A DNA stretch of 64,000 nucleotides, taken from assembly GCF_003259745.1 (NCBI RefSeq), contig NZ_QLMC01000003.1, forward strand, positions 744,001-808,000. The letters run 5' to 3'. The translations under genes were made by a program, and so were the position numbers. Below are positions 34,214 through 43,409 of the stretch, piece by piece; the first letter of the stretch is position 1, and each line of letters opens with the position of its first letter. The notes under the pieces were generated by a model. That model saw nothing but the letters and a program-made list of their open reading frames with translations, searched no databases and was not told the DNA's origin. Source of the DNA: Larkinella arboricola (GTDB lineage: Bacteria; Bacteroidota; Bacteroidia; Cytophagales; Spirosomataceae).

Positions 34214-34768
34214 CTACCGCTCGTTTTTTATTTCAAACGGTTCATCGGTGGTTAGCCACGAAAGCCATTTATTCTGCGCCTTCATTACCTGTTCAATCAA
34301 ATCCCGAACGGCCCCGCGCCCACCCGCAACCGGTGACACATAGTCGCATACGGCTCTGATTTCATCGGCAGCATCGGCCGGGCATGCACTGAGCAGATCC
34401 GGTCGGGACAGAATCTGAAAATCCGGAATATCATCGCCCATATACAGCACTTCCGCTTCGTTGATCTGCTCACGATTCAGGTAACCAAGGTAGGCATGAA
34501 GCTTCTGCTCCGTCGGCCCGCCCATGAAAATATCTTTGATTTTCAGAAACTCCAGCCGTTTCCGAACGCCCACCTGATTACCCGCCGACAACACCGCCAC
34601 CCGGTAGCCCGAATGCACGGCCCGCTCGATGGCATAACCGTCCCGAATGTTGAACGTCCGGAATTGTTCGCCCGATTCCAGCGCGTTGACACTGCCGTCG
34701 GTCATAACGCCGTCGACATCGAAAATAAACGTGGTTATCTTCCCGAATCGCTCCTGTAATGTACGCAT
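34214..34768 (-). CDS. kdsC: KdsC-like HAD phosphatase (KDO-8-phosphate phosphatase)
   Basis: 184 residues. HAD motifs: FIFDVDGVMTDGS near residue 17 (nucleophile Asp, DxDGVxTDG is typical for KdsC), the motif II region VAVLSAGNQVGVRKR near residue 58, and VLYMGDDIPDFQIL near residue 108 (motif IV). No cap domain, as in KdsC tetramers. KdsC removes phosphate from KDO-8-P in LPS core synthesis. kdsA/kdsB are not adjacent. The C-terminus is longer than in the minimal enzyme. Confidence 0.9.
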   Translation of the reverse strand: MRTLQERFGKITTFIFDVDGVMTDGSVNALESGEQFRTFNIRDGYAIERAVHSGYRVAVLSAGNQVGVRKRLEFLKIKDIFMGGPTEQKLHAYLGYLNREQINEAEVLYMGDDIPDFQILSRPDLLSACPADAADEIRAVCDYVSPVAGGRGAVRDLIEQVMKAQNKWLSWLTTDEPFEIKNER

Positions 34769-34866
34769 ACGCTCCTTGCTCGTTTTGGCTAAAATACGGG
34801 CTAAATTTCCGTTTGGCCTAATTTTCTCCTAGTTTTAACGTCGGTCAAGGATTGTTGCATACGCGA

Positions 34867-36087
34867 ATGGAATTCAGTAAACTGGCTGCACATTACCAGG
34901 AAAGTCTTTTTCGGACGATCATCCCGTTCTGGATCAAACACAGCCGCGATACGGTTTGTGGGGGATACTATAATGCGCTAACCAGCCAGGGCGATGTGTT
35001 TGATACCGACAAGGTTATCCCGTTACAGGCGCAGCAAGTCTGGGCGTTTTCCTTTTTATACAATCAGGTCGATGCCCTCCCTCAGTGGCTGGAACTGGCA
35101 CGGCACGGTGCCGATTTTCTGATTCAGCACGGCCAATACGAAAACCGCTGGCTCGGCGTGGTCGACCGGCGCGGGCGGCCCGTGGCCCCGGCCCTTACCG
35201 TTGAGCCAGCCTGTTTGGTTGCGATGGCGTTTGCCCAGTTTTACACGGCAACCGGCGAACCGGAATATGCCGATATGGCCCAGCAAACCGTACTGACGGT
35301 TGTGTCCGACCGTCAGCAACAACACGAACAATGGGAAGAGCAATTGGGCGGCTTTCGGCCGCTAAAGCACCTCCGCGAACCGATGGCGCTTCTGAAAGCC
35401 CTGCTCGAAACCCGTTCGCTGCTGGACCCGGATTTTTACAAACAGGCCACCGAAGCCGTTATTAACGAAATTCAGAACGAATTTTTCGATAAGCGCATTA
35501 CGGTGCTGCGCGCACAGGTGCTGCCCGGCGGATCGTTCTGCGACAGTCTGGCGGGTCGGCGGCTGCACGGCGGTTACGGTTTTGAAACCGCCAATTATCT
35601 ACTGGAGGTGGCCGACCTGACCGGCAACCGGCGGCTGGCGCAGCAGGCAGTTCAGATGGCGCTTCATCTGGCGGACCTGTGCTGGGACGAACCCTCGGGT
35701 GGTTTTTTCCAGTATGCGGACCTCAAAGACCGGCCCAGCGTTGACAGCGAGTGGGACCGCAAACTCTGGTGGATTCATTCGGAAGCACTGGCGATATTTT
35801 CGCGGGGATACATTCATACCCGCCAGAACGACTGCCTGAAGTGGTTTCGGAAAACGCACGAATACACCTGGCAGCACTTCCCGGACAAAACTCATCAGGA
35901 GTGGTTTGCCGTGCTCGACCGCAAAGGGCAGCCGGTTGTCAGCAGCAAGGCCACGCCCGAAAAGGGGTGTTATCACCTCATCCGGGGCTTATACGAAACC
36001 TGGCGGGCGCTGGAAAGCGCGGCTGCTACCGATCAGAACCGTCGAGAAAGCCGGTTAGAAACGCGTCTGGGCCGCCGGATTGGTTAA
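34867..36087 (+). CDS. AGE family sugar epimerase/isomerase
   Basis: 406 residues from ATG 34867 (MEFSKLAAHYQESLF); a TTG at 34852 is the longest start. (alpha/alpha)6-barrel motifs: SRDTVCGGYYNALTSQGDVFDTDKV near residue 25, LQAQQVWAFSFLYN near residue 55, LGVVDRRGRP near residue 95, EWDRKLWWIHSEALAIF near residue 295 and EWFAVLDRKGQPV near residue 345. Members include N-acylglucosamine 2-epimerase and cellobiose 2-epimerase. The substrate is uncertain. Its stop overlaps the stop of the DUF2520 gene by 3 bases, tail to tail. Confidence 0.88.
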   Translation: MEFSKLAAHYQESLFRTIIPFWIKHSRDTVCGGYYNALTSQGDVFDTDKVIPLQAQQVWAFSFLYNQVDALPQWLELARHGADFLIQHGQYENRWLGVVDRRGRPVAPALTVEPACLVAMAFAQFYTATGEPEYADMAQQTVLTVVSDRQQQHEQWEEQLGGFRPLKHLREPMALLKALLETRSLLDPDFYKQATEAVINEIQNEFFDKRITVLRAQVLPGGSFCDSLAGRRLHGGYGFETANYLLEVADLTGNRRLAQQAVQMALHLADLCWDEPSGGFFQYADLKDRPSVDSEWDRKLWWIHSEALAIFSRGYIHTRQNDCLKWFRKTHEYTWQHFPDKTHQEWFAVLDRKGQPVVSSKATPEKGCYHLIRGLYETWRALESAAATDQNRRESRLETRLGRRIG

Positions 36088-36878
36088 GACCGTTGCCGAA
36101 TACCGTCGGACAGCGTCCGGTACAGGTTTAGCAATTCCGGGCGGCTGGCTAAATAATCCATATGCAGGCTCAGTGTATTAAGGTCTCCGCGCCGGGCGGG
36201 GCCGGTCTGTACCAGGGCCGGATGCCGGGCATCCAGTGCTTTCTGAACGGTTTCTTCAATCAGGGGCTTCAGCAGATCAAACTCCAGGTTTTCCGAATCC
36301 ACCAGGTCTTTGGCAACGCCGAACAGGTAATTGGTAAAGTTACAGGCCACTACGGCAGCCAGATGCAGCACCATCCGTTCGTGGGAATTCACTAAATAGA
36401 CAATCTTACTAAGCTCCTGCCCCAAGGCCACCAGTTGCGCTTCCGACTCGGGATCGCTGGCTTCGATGCACAACGGTATTTCTTCGAAATTCAGTACGCG
36501 GGTACCTTTACTGAATGTTTGCAGCGGATAGAAAACGCCCGTCCGAACCGGCACATCGCTGTAAATATCCATCAACCGACGCAGCTTCTCCAGCGATTTG
36601 CTTCCCGACGTATGCACGACCAGCGCATTTTCGGGCAACACCAACTGCGCGGCTACCTCCTCCATCGCATCGTCGGGAATGGCCAGCACAAACAACTCCG
36701 ACTCGCTCTCGGCAAAATTCAGGTCGGGCTGCAACTGGGCATCGTATAACATCGAAATGAGGTCTCGGGCGTTCTTTTCATCCCGGCTATACACCTCACG
36801 AATCAGGTGGGCGGCATTTTCGAAGGCCATTGCCAAATGCCAGGCCAGATTTCCGGCCCCAATGAAGGACAGTTTCAT
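36084..36878 (-). CDS. Rossmann-like and DUF2520 domain protein
   Basis: 264 residues from ATG 36878 (MKLSFIGAGNLAWHLAMAFE); an upstream frame to 36908 adds a poor N-terminus. The Rossmann GxGNLAxHL motif at residues 6-15 binds NAD(P). VLAIPDDAMEEVAAQL near residue 65, VHTSGSKSLEKL near residue 90, then RTGVFYPLQTFSKG near residue 110 are the DUF2520 pattern. The family resembles pyrroline-5-carboxylate reductase/6-phosphogluconate dehydrogenase folds, but its reaction is unknown. It is divergent from the GT2 gene, 81 bases away. Confidence 0.85.
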   Translation of the reverse strand: MKLSFIGAGNLAWHLAMAFENAAHLIREVYSRDEKNARDLISMLYDAQLQPDLNFAESESELFVLAIPDDAMEEVAAQLVLPENALVVHTSGSKSLEKLRRLMDIYSDVPVRTGVFYPLQTFSKGTRVLNFEEIPLCIEASDPESEAQLVALGQELSKIVYLVNSHERMVLHLAAVVACNFTNYLFGVAKDLVDSENLEFDLLKPLIEETVQKALDARHPALVQTGPARRGDLNTLSLHMDYLASRPELLNLYRTLSDGIRQRS

Positions 36879-36959
36879 GCGATAAAGATATTTCCGGAAA
36901 ACAAACAAAAAACCAATCCCGCGGTTTTTTCGAAGGTTAGTTTAGAGCGAGTACAACAT

Positions 36960-38444
36960 ATGGAGGTGATTATTATACTACTTTATGCACTGGTCGTTTT
37001 GTTGCTGTTCGCATATAACTGCGGCCAGCTCAGTCTGATCATTAGCTACCTCCGCTCCAAGCGGAGACAGAAAGCGTTTCGGCAGTATTCAACCCGGCAG
37101 CCGCATCCGCTGCCCGTGGTAACGGTTCAGCTACCGGTTTATAACGAACTTTATGTAGCCTCCCGGCTCATTGACGCGGTCGCCAATCTTAACTATCCGC
37201 GTTCGCAGTTCGAAATTCAGGTACTGGACGATTCGACGGACGAAACCGTTGCGATTATTGCCGAGAAAGTAGCCCAGTATCAGCAGCAGGGTATTGATAT
37301 TCAACACATTCGTCGGCCCGACCGCAAAGGCTTCAAGGCGGGGGCACTGGCCTACGGACTGGACCAGGCCAAAGGGGAATTCATCGCCATATTCGATGCC
37401 GACTTCATGCCTGATCCGGACTTTCTGCTGAAAACCGTTCCGCATTTTGAAAACCCGAAGGTGGGAATTGTGCAAACCCGCTGGACGCACCTCAACGAAA
37501 ACTATTCTGTGCTGACGCAATTGCAGGCATTCGGGCTCAATGCACATTTTTTCGTTGAACAGGGTGGGCGCAATGCCGACGGTTATTTCATGAATTTCAA
37601 CGGCACGGCGGGCGTCTGGCGAAAAACCACCATCCTCGACGCCGGAAGCTGGAGCAGCGATACGCTCACCGAAGACCTCGACCTCAGCTACCGCGCCCAA
37701 CTGAAAGGCTGGCAGTTTGTATACCGCGAAGACATCGGTTCTCCGGCGGAACTGCCCGTGGCGATGAATGCGCTCAAATCCCAGCAATACCGTTGGATGA
37801 AAGGAGCCGCCGAATGCGCCCGGAAGCTCATATTCAAAGTCTTACGCGCACCGAACATACCGTTCCGGATTAAGCTGCACGCATTTTTTCACCTGCTCAG
37901 CAGCTCGACATTTATCCTGATTTTTTTGCTCGGTTTGCTGAGTGTGCCCGTGCTGTACATCCGCATTAACCATCCCGAATACCAGTTGGTTTTTCTGCTT
38001 CTCGGCTTTTTTCAGGTCAACCTGATCATTCTGCTCCTGTTTTACGGTATTCCGTTCTGGCTCGAACGGCGGGAGAAACTCGAACAACTGGGGTATTATT
38101 TTCCGATGTACTCCTCGCTCATGATGGGCCTTTCTCTGCACAATACTATTGCTGTAATCGAAGGGTTTATTGGCCGGAAAACACCTTTTGTCCGAACGCC
38201 AAAATTCAACGTCAAAACCGGCAGCGACAATTGGCGCAAGAACAAATACATCAGCCTGGACCTGAACCCGTCCATCAACTGGCTGACGCTGTTTGAAGGC
38301 TTTCTGATGCTTTATTTTCTGTTCGGAATTGGGCTGGGCTTTTATTTTCACCAGTACAACATGATGGTTTTCCACGTCATGCTGGCCATCGGTTTCGGGC
38401 TGGTCTTTCTCTACAGCGTGTTTCATTCGCGGCTTGACTCCTGA
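36960..38444 (+). CDS. Processive glycosyltransferase family 2 (cellulose synthase-like)
   Basis: 494 residues from ATG 36960 (MEVIIILLYALVVLLLFAY); an open frame back to 36807 covers the divergent DUF2520 gene and is not used. There is one N-terminal TM and about four C-terminal TMs. The GT-A domain has PVVTVQLPVYNE near residue 50, DDSTDET near residue 90, IFDADFMPDPDFL near residue 145, SDTLTEDLDLSYRAQL near residue 240, and the acceptor motif QQYRWMKGA near residue 277. These are features of processive beta-glycan synthases. No BcsB/C-type partners are seen, so the polymer is unknown; it may make a lipid-linked glycoconjugate. Confidence 0.88.
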   Translation: MEVIIILLYALVVLLLFAYNCGQLSLIISYLRSKRRQKAFRQYSTRQPHPLPVVTVQLPVYNELYVASRLIDAVANLNYPRSQFEIQVLDDSTDETVAIIAEKVAQYQQQGIDIQHIRRPDRKGFKAGALAYGLDQAKGEFIAIFDADFMPDPDFLLKTVPHFENPKVGIVQTRWTHLNENYSVLTQLQAFGLNAHFFVEQGGRNADGYFMNFNGTAGVWRKTTILDAGSWSSDTLTEDLDLSYRAQLKGWQFVYREDIGSPAELPVAMNALKSQQYRWMKGAAECARKLIFKVLRAPNIPFRIKLHAFFHLLSSSTFILIFLLGLLSVPVLYIRINHPEYQLVFLLLGFFQVNLIILLLFYGIPFWLERREKLEQLGYYFPMYSSLMMGLSLHNTIAVIEGFIGRKTPFVRTPKFNVKTGSDNWRKNKYISLDLNPSINWLTLFEGFLMLYFLFGIGLGFYFHQYNMMVFHVMLAIGFGLVFLYSVFHSRLDS

Positions 38445-38452
38445 ACATAAAA

Positions 38453-38484
38453 AACCCGCAACGCTCTTTATAGCACTGCGGGTT
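38453..38484 (-). terminator. Terminator of the four-repeat protein gene
   Basis: AACCCGCA (38453-38460) pairs with TGCGGGTT (38477-38484). On the reverse strand the second arm is followed by TTTTATG. It sits 34 bases beyond the stop at 38518 and may also end the forward GT2 gene. Confidence 0.8.
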
Positions 38485-38517
38485 AAGAGTTACATTAACC
38501 TAACTAATCTCAAAATC

Positions 38518-40203
38518 TTAATTCGGGACGCAGTTTCGAATCAACTGCTTAAAGGCTTCGGCGACATAACGGCCTTTTTCAAGGTCGCCGAGCTGAATTT
38601 TTACCGTGTGGACGTAATCGGAAGGCTTACCGTCTTTGGAGGTTTTCACCAGTTTTTCTTTTCCTTTCGTCACCAGACTGACGTATACGGTTTTACCGTC
38701 AACATCAAAGCTGGTCGCGTCGGCATTGAAATCTTTCAAGGCCAGATCATATACAAGTTCCGACGTCTTGCGGCCACTCTGCGTCACGGTCAGTTTCAGG
38801 TCGCAGGTACCGCTTTCGTGGGCCAGTGAATAACTTGTCAATTCTTTTTCGCCCAGATCTTTCGGCAACTGCTCCCGGATCCAGTCCAGACGCGCCTGCT
38901 GACTGGCGGTTGGCACCGGGCTTTTACGCGATTGCGCGCATATCTGAACGGCTTTCTCAAACGCCTGCGCCATATACCGGACATTCTCCAGATTGTCGGC
39001 GGCCAGTTCCAGGCTGGAGACGTAATTCTGACGAACTCCGTTTTTAGTGTAACCGATCAACTTGCGGTTGTCGCGGGTTTTCAGATCAATGGCATACAGT
39101 TCTTTATCCACACCCAGTTTGGCCCCTTTTTCCGCCAGATCGGCCAGGTTGAATTCGTAGACTTCCTCCGTATTGTTCTTGTTGTCTGTTTCGCGCCGGG
39201 TGTAGGTGCAGATGCAGTCCGGTTTTAGCGTTTGCTCAATTGTGCGGTTATCGGCCTTAGCCGTTATCACGCTCGCTTCGAGGTACTTCTGGGCGCTGGC
39301 CATGCTGGCAAATACCGGTTTGCGGGACTCCAGTTGCCTGATGGCCAGCGGAATTAATTTACGCCAGGCTGCGGCTATATCCCGAATCCTGTCGGCATCC
39401 CCGCTGATGATTTCAAATGACTGAACCACGTTATCCAGCTTGCCGTTTTTGGCGTAACCCATCAACTTTTGCTTCTGCTGAGCCACCAGCGACAGTTCAA
39501 ACCGTTTGCCTTTGGCCTCGACCTGCAATCCATCCAGTCCCAGATCGCCGAGGTTGAACGAATAGGTTTCGGTCGAAGCCGATCCTTTAGCCCCCACTTC
39601 GCTCCGGCGAAAAACCGCCCGTAACGGGTTGCCCTGATCGAACGTCAGCGTCTGTTCGTACTTGTCGGAGCCGACCGCTTCGGTACCGATGTTGGTTTTG
39701 AGCCATTGGCGAAGATCGTCCAGCGACTCGGGTGTCCGGGCGGGTTTGTAGGCTTTTTCAGCCGCCACAATGACTTTTTTCAGGGATTCGACCAGGGCTT
39801 TGGCAATGTCCGGATTGTCGGCATACAGTTTCACCCGGTCCGTCAGGCTTTTCAATTCGCCGTTTTCGCTGTAGCGGACAAATTTGCGGTGCTGTTTAGT
39901 GTCTGCCATGACGGCAATCACGTCTTTTTCCACCTTGTAGGTAACGCTCGATACGTCCAGATCCGACAGGTTCAGAAAATACGTGCCTTCGTCGCCGTTG
40001 CCTTTGTCGCTTGTTTTAGTGACCGAAAACGTGGCCCGGTAGTTGGGTTGCGACGCTTCCAGCTTCTGGACAAACTGCGCATTCCCGGTCTTAACGGGTT
40101 GCAGTTGCGTCGATACACTGGCCAGCGGGCCGGTCATGAGGTCCTGGGCATTCGCGGCCACGCAAAACGTAGCCGCCAACCAGATCAGTACTGGTCTTTT
40201 CAT
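38518..40203 (-). CDS. Secreted protein of four tandem divergent repeats, function unknown
   Basis: 561 residues from ATG 40203, with signal peptide MKRPVLIWLAATFCVAANAQ; an upstream in-frame ATG at 40320 gives a non-signal start and lies beyond the promoter-like motif at 40254-40261, so I rejected it. The mature chain is four units of about 130-140 residues. Each has an FNL-x-DL step (FLNLSDL, FNLGDL, FNLADL, LALKDF), then K-x-L-x-x-Y/T-x-KNGK-type turns (RKFVRYSENGEL, QKLMGYAKNGKL, RKLIGYTKNGVR, EKLVKTSKDGKP), and ends with a helix of the form AxAFKKLIxxC. I do not recognise a family. Periplasmic or surface location is likely. Confidence 0.8.
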   Translation of the reverse strand: MKRPVLIWLAATFCVAANAQDLMTGPLASVSTQLQPVKTGNAQFVQKLEASQPNYRATFSVTKTSDKGNGDEGTYFLNLSDLDVSSVTYKVEKDVIAVMADTKQHRKFVRYSENGELKSLTDRVKLYADNPDIAKALVESLKKVIVAAEKAYKPARTPESLDDLRQWLKTNIGTEAVGSDKYEQTLTFDQGNPLRAVFRRSEVGAKGSASTETYSFNLGDLGLDGLQVEAKGKRFELSLVAQQKQKLMGYAKNGKLDNVVQSFEIISGDADRIRDIAAAWRKLIPLAIRQLESRKPVFASMASAQKYLEASVITAKADNRTIEQTLKPDCICTYTRRETDNKNNTEEVYEFNLADLAEKGAKLGVDKELYAIDLKTRDNRKLIGYTKNGVRQNYVSSLELAADNLENVRYMAQAFEKAVQICAQSRKSPVPTASQQARLDWIREQLPKDLGEKELTSYSLAHESGTCDLKLTVTQSGRKTSELVYDLALKDFNADATSFDVDGKTVYVSLVTKGKEKLVKTSKDGKPSDYVHTVKIQLGDLEKGRYVAEAFKQLIRNCVPN

Positions 40204-40253
40204 AATCTTCAATTCGTATTTGTTGTTGCTGGGCGGCTTCGGAAACCGTAGGA

Positions 40254-40261
40254 CAAAGATA
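40254..40261 (-). promoter_or_regulatory. Putative -7 motif TATCTTTG of the four-repeat gene
   Basis: Exact TAnnTTTG match on the reverse strand, 50 bases upstream of the ATG at 40203. No convincing -33 box. Confidence 0.4.
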
Positions 40262-40352
40262 GGTACGTGAGAACGGGCGGAAAGGGGAGTTGTCAGCAAA
40301 CGGAATTTTCGATTTCTCAATTGCCTATTTTGGTGCCTGAACCGTAAACAAA

Positions 40353-40385
40353 GAACCCCGCCAGAAACAGGTCCGGGCGGGGTTC
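40353..40385 (-). terminator. Terminator of lpdA
   Basis: GAACCCCGCC (40353-40362) pairs with GGCGGGGTTC (40376-40385). On the reverse strand it is followed by TTTGTTT. It lies 21 bases past the lpdA stop. Confidence 0.85.
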
Positions 40386-40406
40386 AGCTATTGAAATGCG
40401 GTTGAC

Positions 40407-41807
40407 TTAGAGGTGAATCGCTTCGCCGTAAGCCGCTTCCGTGGCATCCTTGATGGATTCCGAAATGGTCGGGTGCGGGTGAACGGCTTTCAGGATTTCG
40501 TGGCCTGTCGTCTCCAACCGGCGGGCCGTCACCACTTCGGCGATCAGCTCGGTTACGTTATAGCCGATCAGGTGAGCGCCCAGCCACTCACCGTATTTTT
40601 TATCAAAAATCACTTTCACAAAGCCTTCCGGTGCGCCAGCGGCTTTCGCTTTTCCCGAAGCCGACAGCGGGAATTTGCCCACCAGAATGTCGTACCCGGC
40701 TTCTTTGGCGGCTGCTTCGGTGTAACCAACGGAAGCAATTTCGGGTGAGCAGTACGTACAACCCGGAATGTTGTTGTAGTTCAGCGGCTCGACGTGATCC
40801 AGACCGGCGATTTTTTCCACGCAGATGATGGCTTCTGCCGAAGCAACGTGCGCCAGTGCCTGACCTTTTGTACAGTCACCGATGGCATAATAGCCTTCTA
40901 CGCTTGTGCGGTAGAAATCGTCCGTTACAATTTTGCCCCGCTCGGTTTTGATACCGGTTTCTTCCAGACCGACGTTTTCGATGTTGGCGACCACACCAGC
41001 CGCCGACAGGACGACATCAACGTCGAAGGTTTTCTCACCGTCCGGCGTTTTAACAAATACTTTACAGCCTTTGCCGCTCGTATCGACCTTTGTTACTTCC
41101 GAACTGGTGTAAATATCGACGCCCAGCTTCTTGTATTGCTTGGCGAGTTCTTTCGAGATTTCCTCGTCTTCCACCGGCACAATGCGCGGCAGGAACTCCA
41201 CAATGGTCACTTTGGTACCCATCGAAGCATAGACGTAGGCAAACTCCACCCCGATTGCGCCGGAACCGATCACCAGCATGGATGCCGGTTGGTTCGGCAG
41301 CGTCATGGCTTTGCGGTATTCAATCACTTTTTCGCCATCAATGGGCACGGCGGGCAGTTCGCGGGCGCGGCCACCCGTCGCGATGATGATGTGCTTGGCT
41401 TCGTATTCGGTGGTTTTGCCGTCTTTATCCGTTACGTCGATTTTCTTACCCGGTTTTACTTTTCCATTACCGTTCAGAACGTCGATTTTATTTTTCCGCA
41501 TCAGGAACGTAACCCCTTTGCTCATGGAATCGGCTACCCCCCGGCTGCGCTTGATGACGCCCTCGAAATTGGGCTTCGCTTCGCCGTTGATGGTAATACC
41601 GTAATTTTCCGAATGCTTAATATATTCAAAAACCTGAGCGCTTTTCAGCAATGCTTTGGTGGGAATACAGCCCCAGTTCAGGCAGATTCCACCCAGACTT
41701 TCGCGTTCGACAACGGCCGTCTTAAAACCCAGTTGCGACGCACGAATAGCAGCAACGTAGCCTCCAGGACCGCTGCCGAGAACAATTACATCATATTGTG
41801 ATGCCAT
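40407..41807 (-). CDS. lpdA: Dihydrolipoyl dehydrogenase
   Basis: 466 residues from ATG 41807 (MASQYDVIVLGSGPGGYVAAIRASQLG); the open frame continues to 41879 past the -7 motif. FAD-binding GxGxxG at residue 11, redox cysteine pair GGICLNWGCIPTKALL near residue 40, NAD-binding IGSGAIGVEFAYVYASMG near residue 180, FAD motif YAIGDCTKG near residue 310, and the C-terminal HPHPTISE with catalytic His near residue 445. It is the E3 component of pyruvate/2-oxoglutarate dehydrogenase complexes and glycine cleavage. No E1/E2 genes are adjacent. Confidence 0.97.
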   Translation of the reverse strand: MASQYDVIVLGSGPGGYVAAIRASQLGFKTAVVERESLGGICLNWGCIPTKALLKSAQVFEYIKHSENYGITINGEAKPNFEGVIKRSRGVADSMSKGVTFLMRKNKIDVLNGNGKVKPGKKIDVTDKDGKTTEYEAKHIIIATGGRARELPAVPIDGEKVIEYRKAMTLPNQPASMLVIGSGAIGVEFAYVYASMGTKVTIVEFLPRIVPVEDEEISKELAKQYKKLGVDIYTSSEVTKVDTSGKGCKVFVKTPDGEKTFDVDVVLSAAGVVANIENVGLEETGIKTERGKIVTDDFYRTSVEGYYAIGDCTKGQALAHVASAEAIICVEKIAGLDHVEPLNYNNIPGCTYCSPEIASVGYTEAAAKEAGYDILVGKFPLSASGKAKAAGAPEGFVKVIFDKKYGEWLGAHLIGYNVTELIAEVVTARRLETTGHEILKAVHPHPTISESIKDATEAAYGEAIHL

Positions 41808-42155
41808 AGTAAGGAATGTTAATGAACGATGAGGATAACCGCGCGAGCGGCCCCGAACACTCTCTATTGAGGAACACAAAGTTAGACCGAAAAGTTGAAT
41901 CTGCGGGCTCGCGACAAAAAACCGTAACGGATTTATTCATCTGTTTAACCAGGAAAATAGCCGGACCCGAGAAAGAGTGGTTTTAGATTGGCGTTTCTGC
42001 CGTCTAAGCGCCTGTTTAATAAGCAGGTTCATGCGGTAATTTCCTATTATTTCTCTAAACTTGTAGCAGAGACTCGTATTCCTTATGCTGATGAAAATCA
42101 GTATGTCTTTCTTTAAGCCGGTGGAATTTTATAATCTGATGCTCTGTTGACGTAT
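41808..42155. other. Intergenic region between lpdA and response regulator genes
   Basis: 348 bases. On the reverse strand TAACTTTG (41884 to 41877) fits the -7 motif of lpdA, about 70 bases before its ATG. The rest holds no ORF, RNA gene or strong hairpin that I can support. A promoter for the forward response regulator gene is expected near 42100 but is not clear. Confidence 0.5.
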
Positions 42156-42590
42156 ATGGAACAACCGCTCCAGATGAAAGCATCGTATTATGAATGTGTG
42201 TTTTTGGTCGATGACGATGAAGACGATCAATTTCTACTCCAGCAAGTTTTTCAACAGTACAGTCCTGACTGTACAATCAGACTCCTAAGCAACGGTGTCG
42301 AATTACTCGATGCGTTAGAAACAACCTGTTCGCTTCCTGCTTTGGTCATGCTCGACCTGAATATGCCGTATATGAGCGGTTTTGAAGCGCTGGAAGCCAT
42401 CCGGAAAGATACCAGGTATAAATCTCTCCCTATTGTTATCCTGACCACGTCGGATCAGCCGGTCGATCAGCAGCGGGCCATCCAGCTCGGCGCCAATGAT
42501 TTTATTACCAAGCCTACCCTACTGGCGGACTATAGTCAGGTGGTGCTGAAACTACGGAAAGAATGGCTCGTCGGACGCTGTGTCCGGTAA
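42156..42590 (+). CDS. Single-domain response regulator (CheY-like)
   Basis: 144 residues from ATG 42156 (MEQPLQMKASYYECVFLVDDDEDDQ); an in-frame TTG at 42147 is the longest frame. Receiver-domain residues: acidic pair VDDDEDD near residue 20, phospho-acceptor in VMLDLNMPYMSG near residue 67, TTSDQP near residue 97 and Lys in FITKP near residue 118. There is no output domain, so it likely signals by protein contact. The form with a DDED N-terminus resembles Rcp1-type regulators that pair with phytochrome or hybrid kinases, but no kinase is near. Confidence 0.9.
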   Translation: MEQPLQMKASYYECVFLVDDDEDDQFLLQQVFQQYSPDCTIRLLSNGVELLDALETTCSLPALVMLDLNMPYMSGFEALEAIRKDTRYKSLPIVILTTSDQPVDQQRAIQLGANDFITKPTLLADYSQVVLKLRKEWLVGRCVR

Positions 42591-42605
42591 ACGCTCCTAA
42601 CCCCG

Positions 42606-43358
42606 TTACCAGATTCGGCTGGCAATCAAGTTGATTAGTATATTGACAATGAACGCCAGACCGAATGCCGCAGCTACGGAAAACTCCCCCAACAGAAAGG
42701 CTTGCAGAAACAAAAAGGTGGTAAAACCCAGCAGGCCCATCACCAGCCCGCGCAACGCCGTAATGGCAGCATTGCTTCCCTGAAGACTATGCGAAAAAAT
42801 CGCCAGAATGGACGTCTGAATCGGAAATGGCGTTAAAATGCCGCTCCAGTTTGGCCCCAGCACGCGCGCTAACCCAGTGATCACCAACACGAATAACGTT
42901 GTAATAACCATCCGGATTGGAATATCGAACGGCAGCCGCCGGACCTGGAAAGGTTCTGTGCCGGGCTTCGGGAAAAACCGCAACGCCACCAGAATTGCGC
43001 CCATAACCAGGGCGTAACTCAGGTACAAATTCAATTGTAAATAGTAGAATAGTAGGGCTGTGCCGGTATAGGCCGCATACGCCACCAGAAGCGCGGGCAA
43101 CCAGGACCATTTTCGGGAAAATACCGAGTAGCTGAAGCAAAAAGCGATTAAGGCCAGAATACCGGTCATCACGCCCTGAATCGACCGAATGCCAAACTCC
43201 TTACCCTGTTCCATAATGAAAAACAGCAGAATAGGTCCGGCAATCCAGGGCATACTGCCAATCAATCCCCCTATTTTATTTCCCCACTTCCGAATGGCCA
43301 GAGTAATCAGGGCCATGACGGAAGGCATCAGCGTGATTTTAAGAAGAAGAATATTCAT
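42606..43358 (-). CDS. Multi-pass membrane protein, function unknown
   Basis: 250 residues with about eight predicted membrane segments and short loops (for example LPALLVAYAAYTGTALLFYYL, VITTLFVLVITGLARVLG, LGLLGFTTFLFLQAFLLGEF-like stretches). It has GlpM-like flavour (GGLIGSMPWIAGPILLFFIMEQG near residue 32 and ILTPFPIQTSILAIFSHSLQG near residue 180), but I do not recognise it firmly. It ends 16 bases from the response regulator stop, convergent, and starts 52 bases after the dehydrogenase stop in the same direction. Confidence 0.75.
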   Translation of the reverse strand: MNILLLKITLMPSVMALITLAIRKWGNKIGGLIGSMPWIAGPILLFFIMEQGKEFGIRSIQGVMTGILALIAFCFSYSVFSRKWSWLPALLVAYAAYTGTALLFYYLQLNLYLSYALVMGAILVALRFFPKPGTEPFQVRRLPFDIPIRMVITTLFVLVITGLARVLGPNWSGILTPFPIQTSILAIFSHSLQGSNAAITALRGLVMGLLGFTTFLFLQAFLLGEFSVAAAFGLAFIVNILINLIASRIW

Positions 43359-43409
43359 CAGCGTGTTACGTACGGTCCGAAGCCGGATGGGTTACGGCCT
43401 TGCCCACCG

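Noticed and set aside
40794-41801. A 335-codon open frame on the forward strand opposite lpdA
   Set aside because: It mirrors lpdA exactly and its protein has no family pattern, while the opposite strand encodes a full dihydrolipoyl dehydrogenase. Long antisense frames are common at this base composition.
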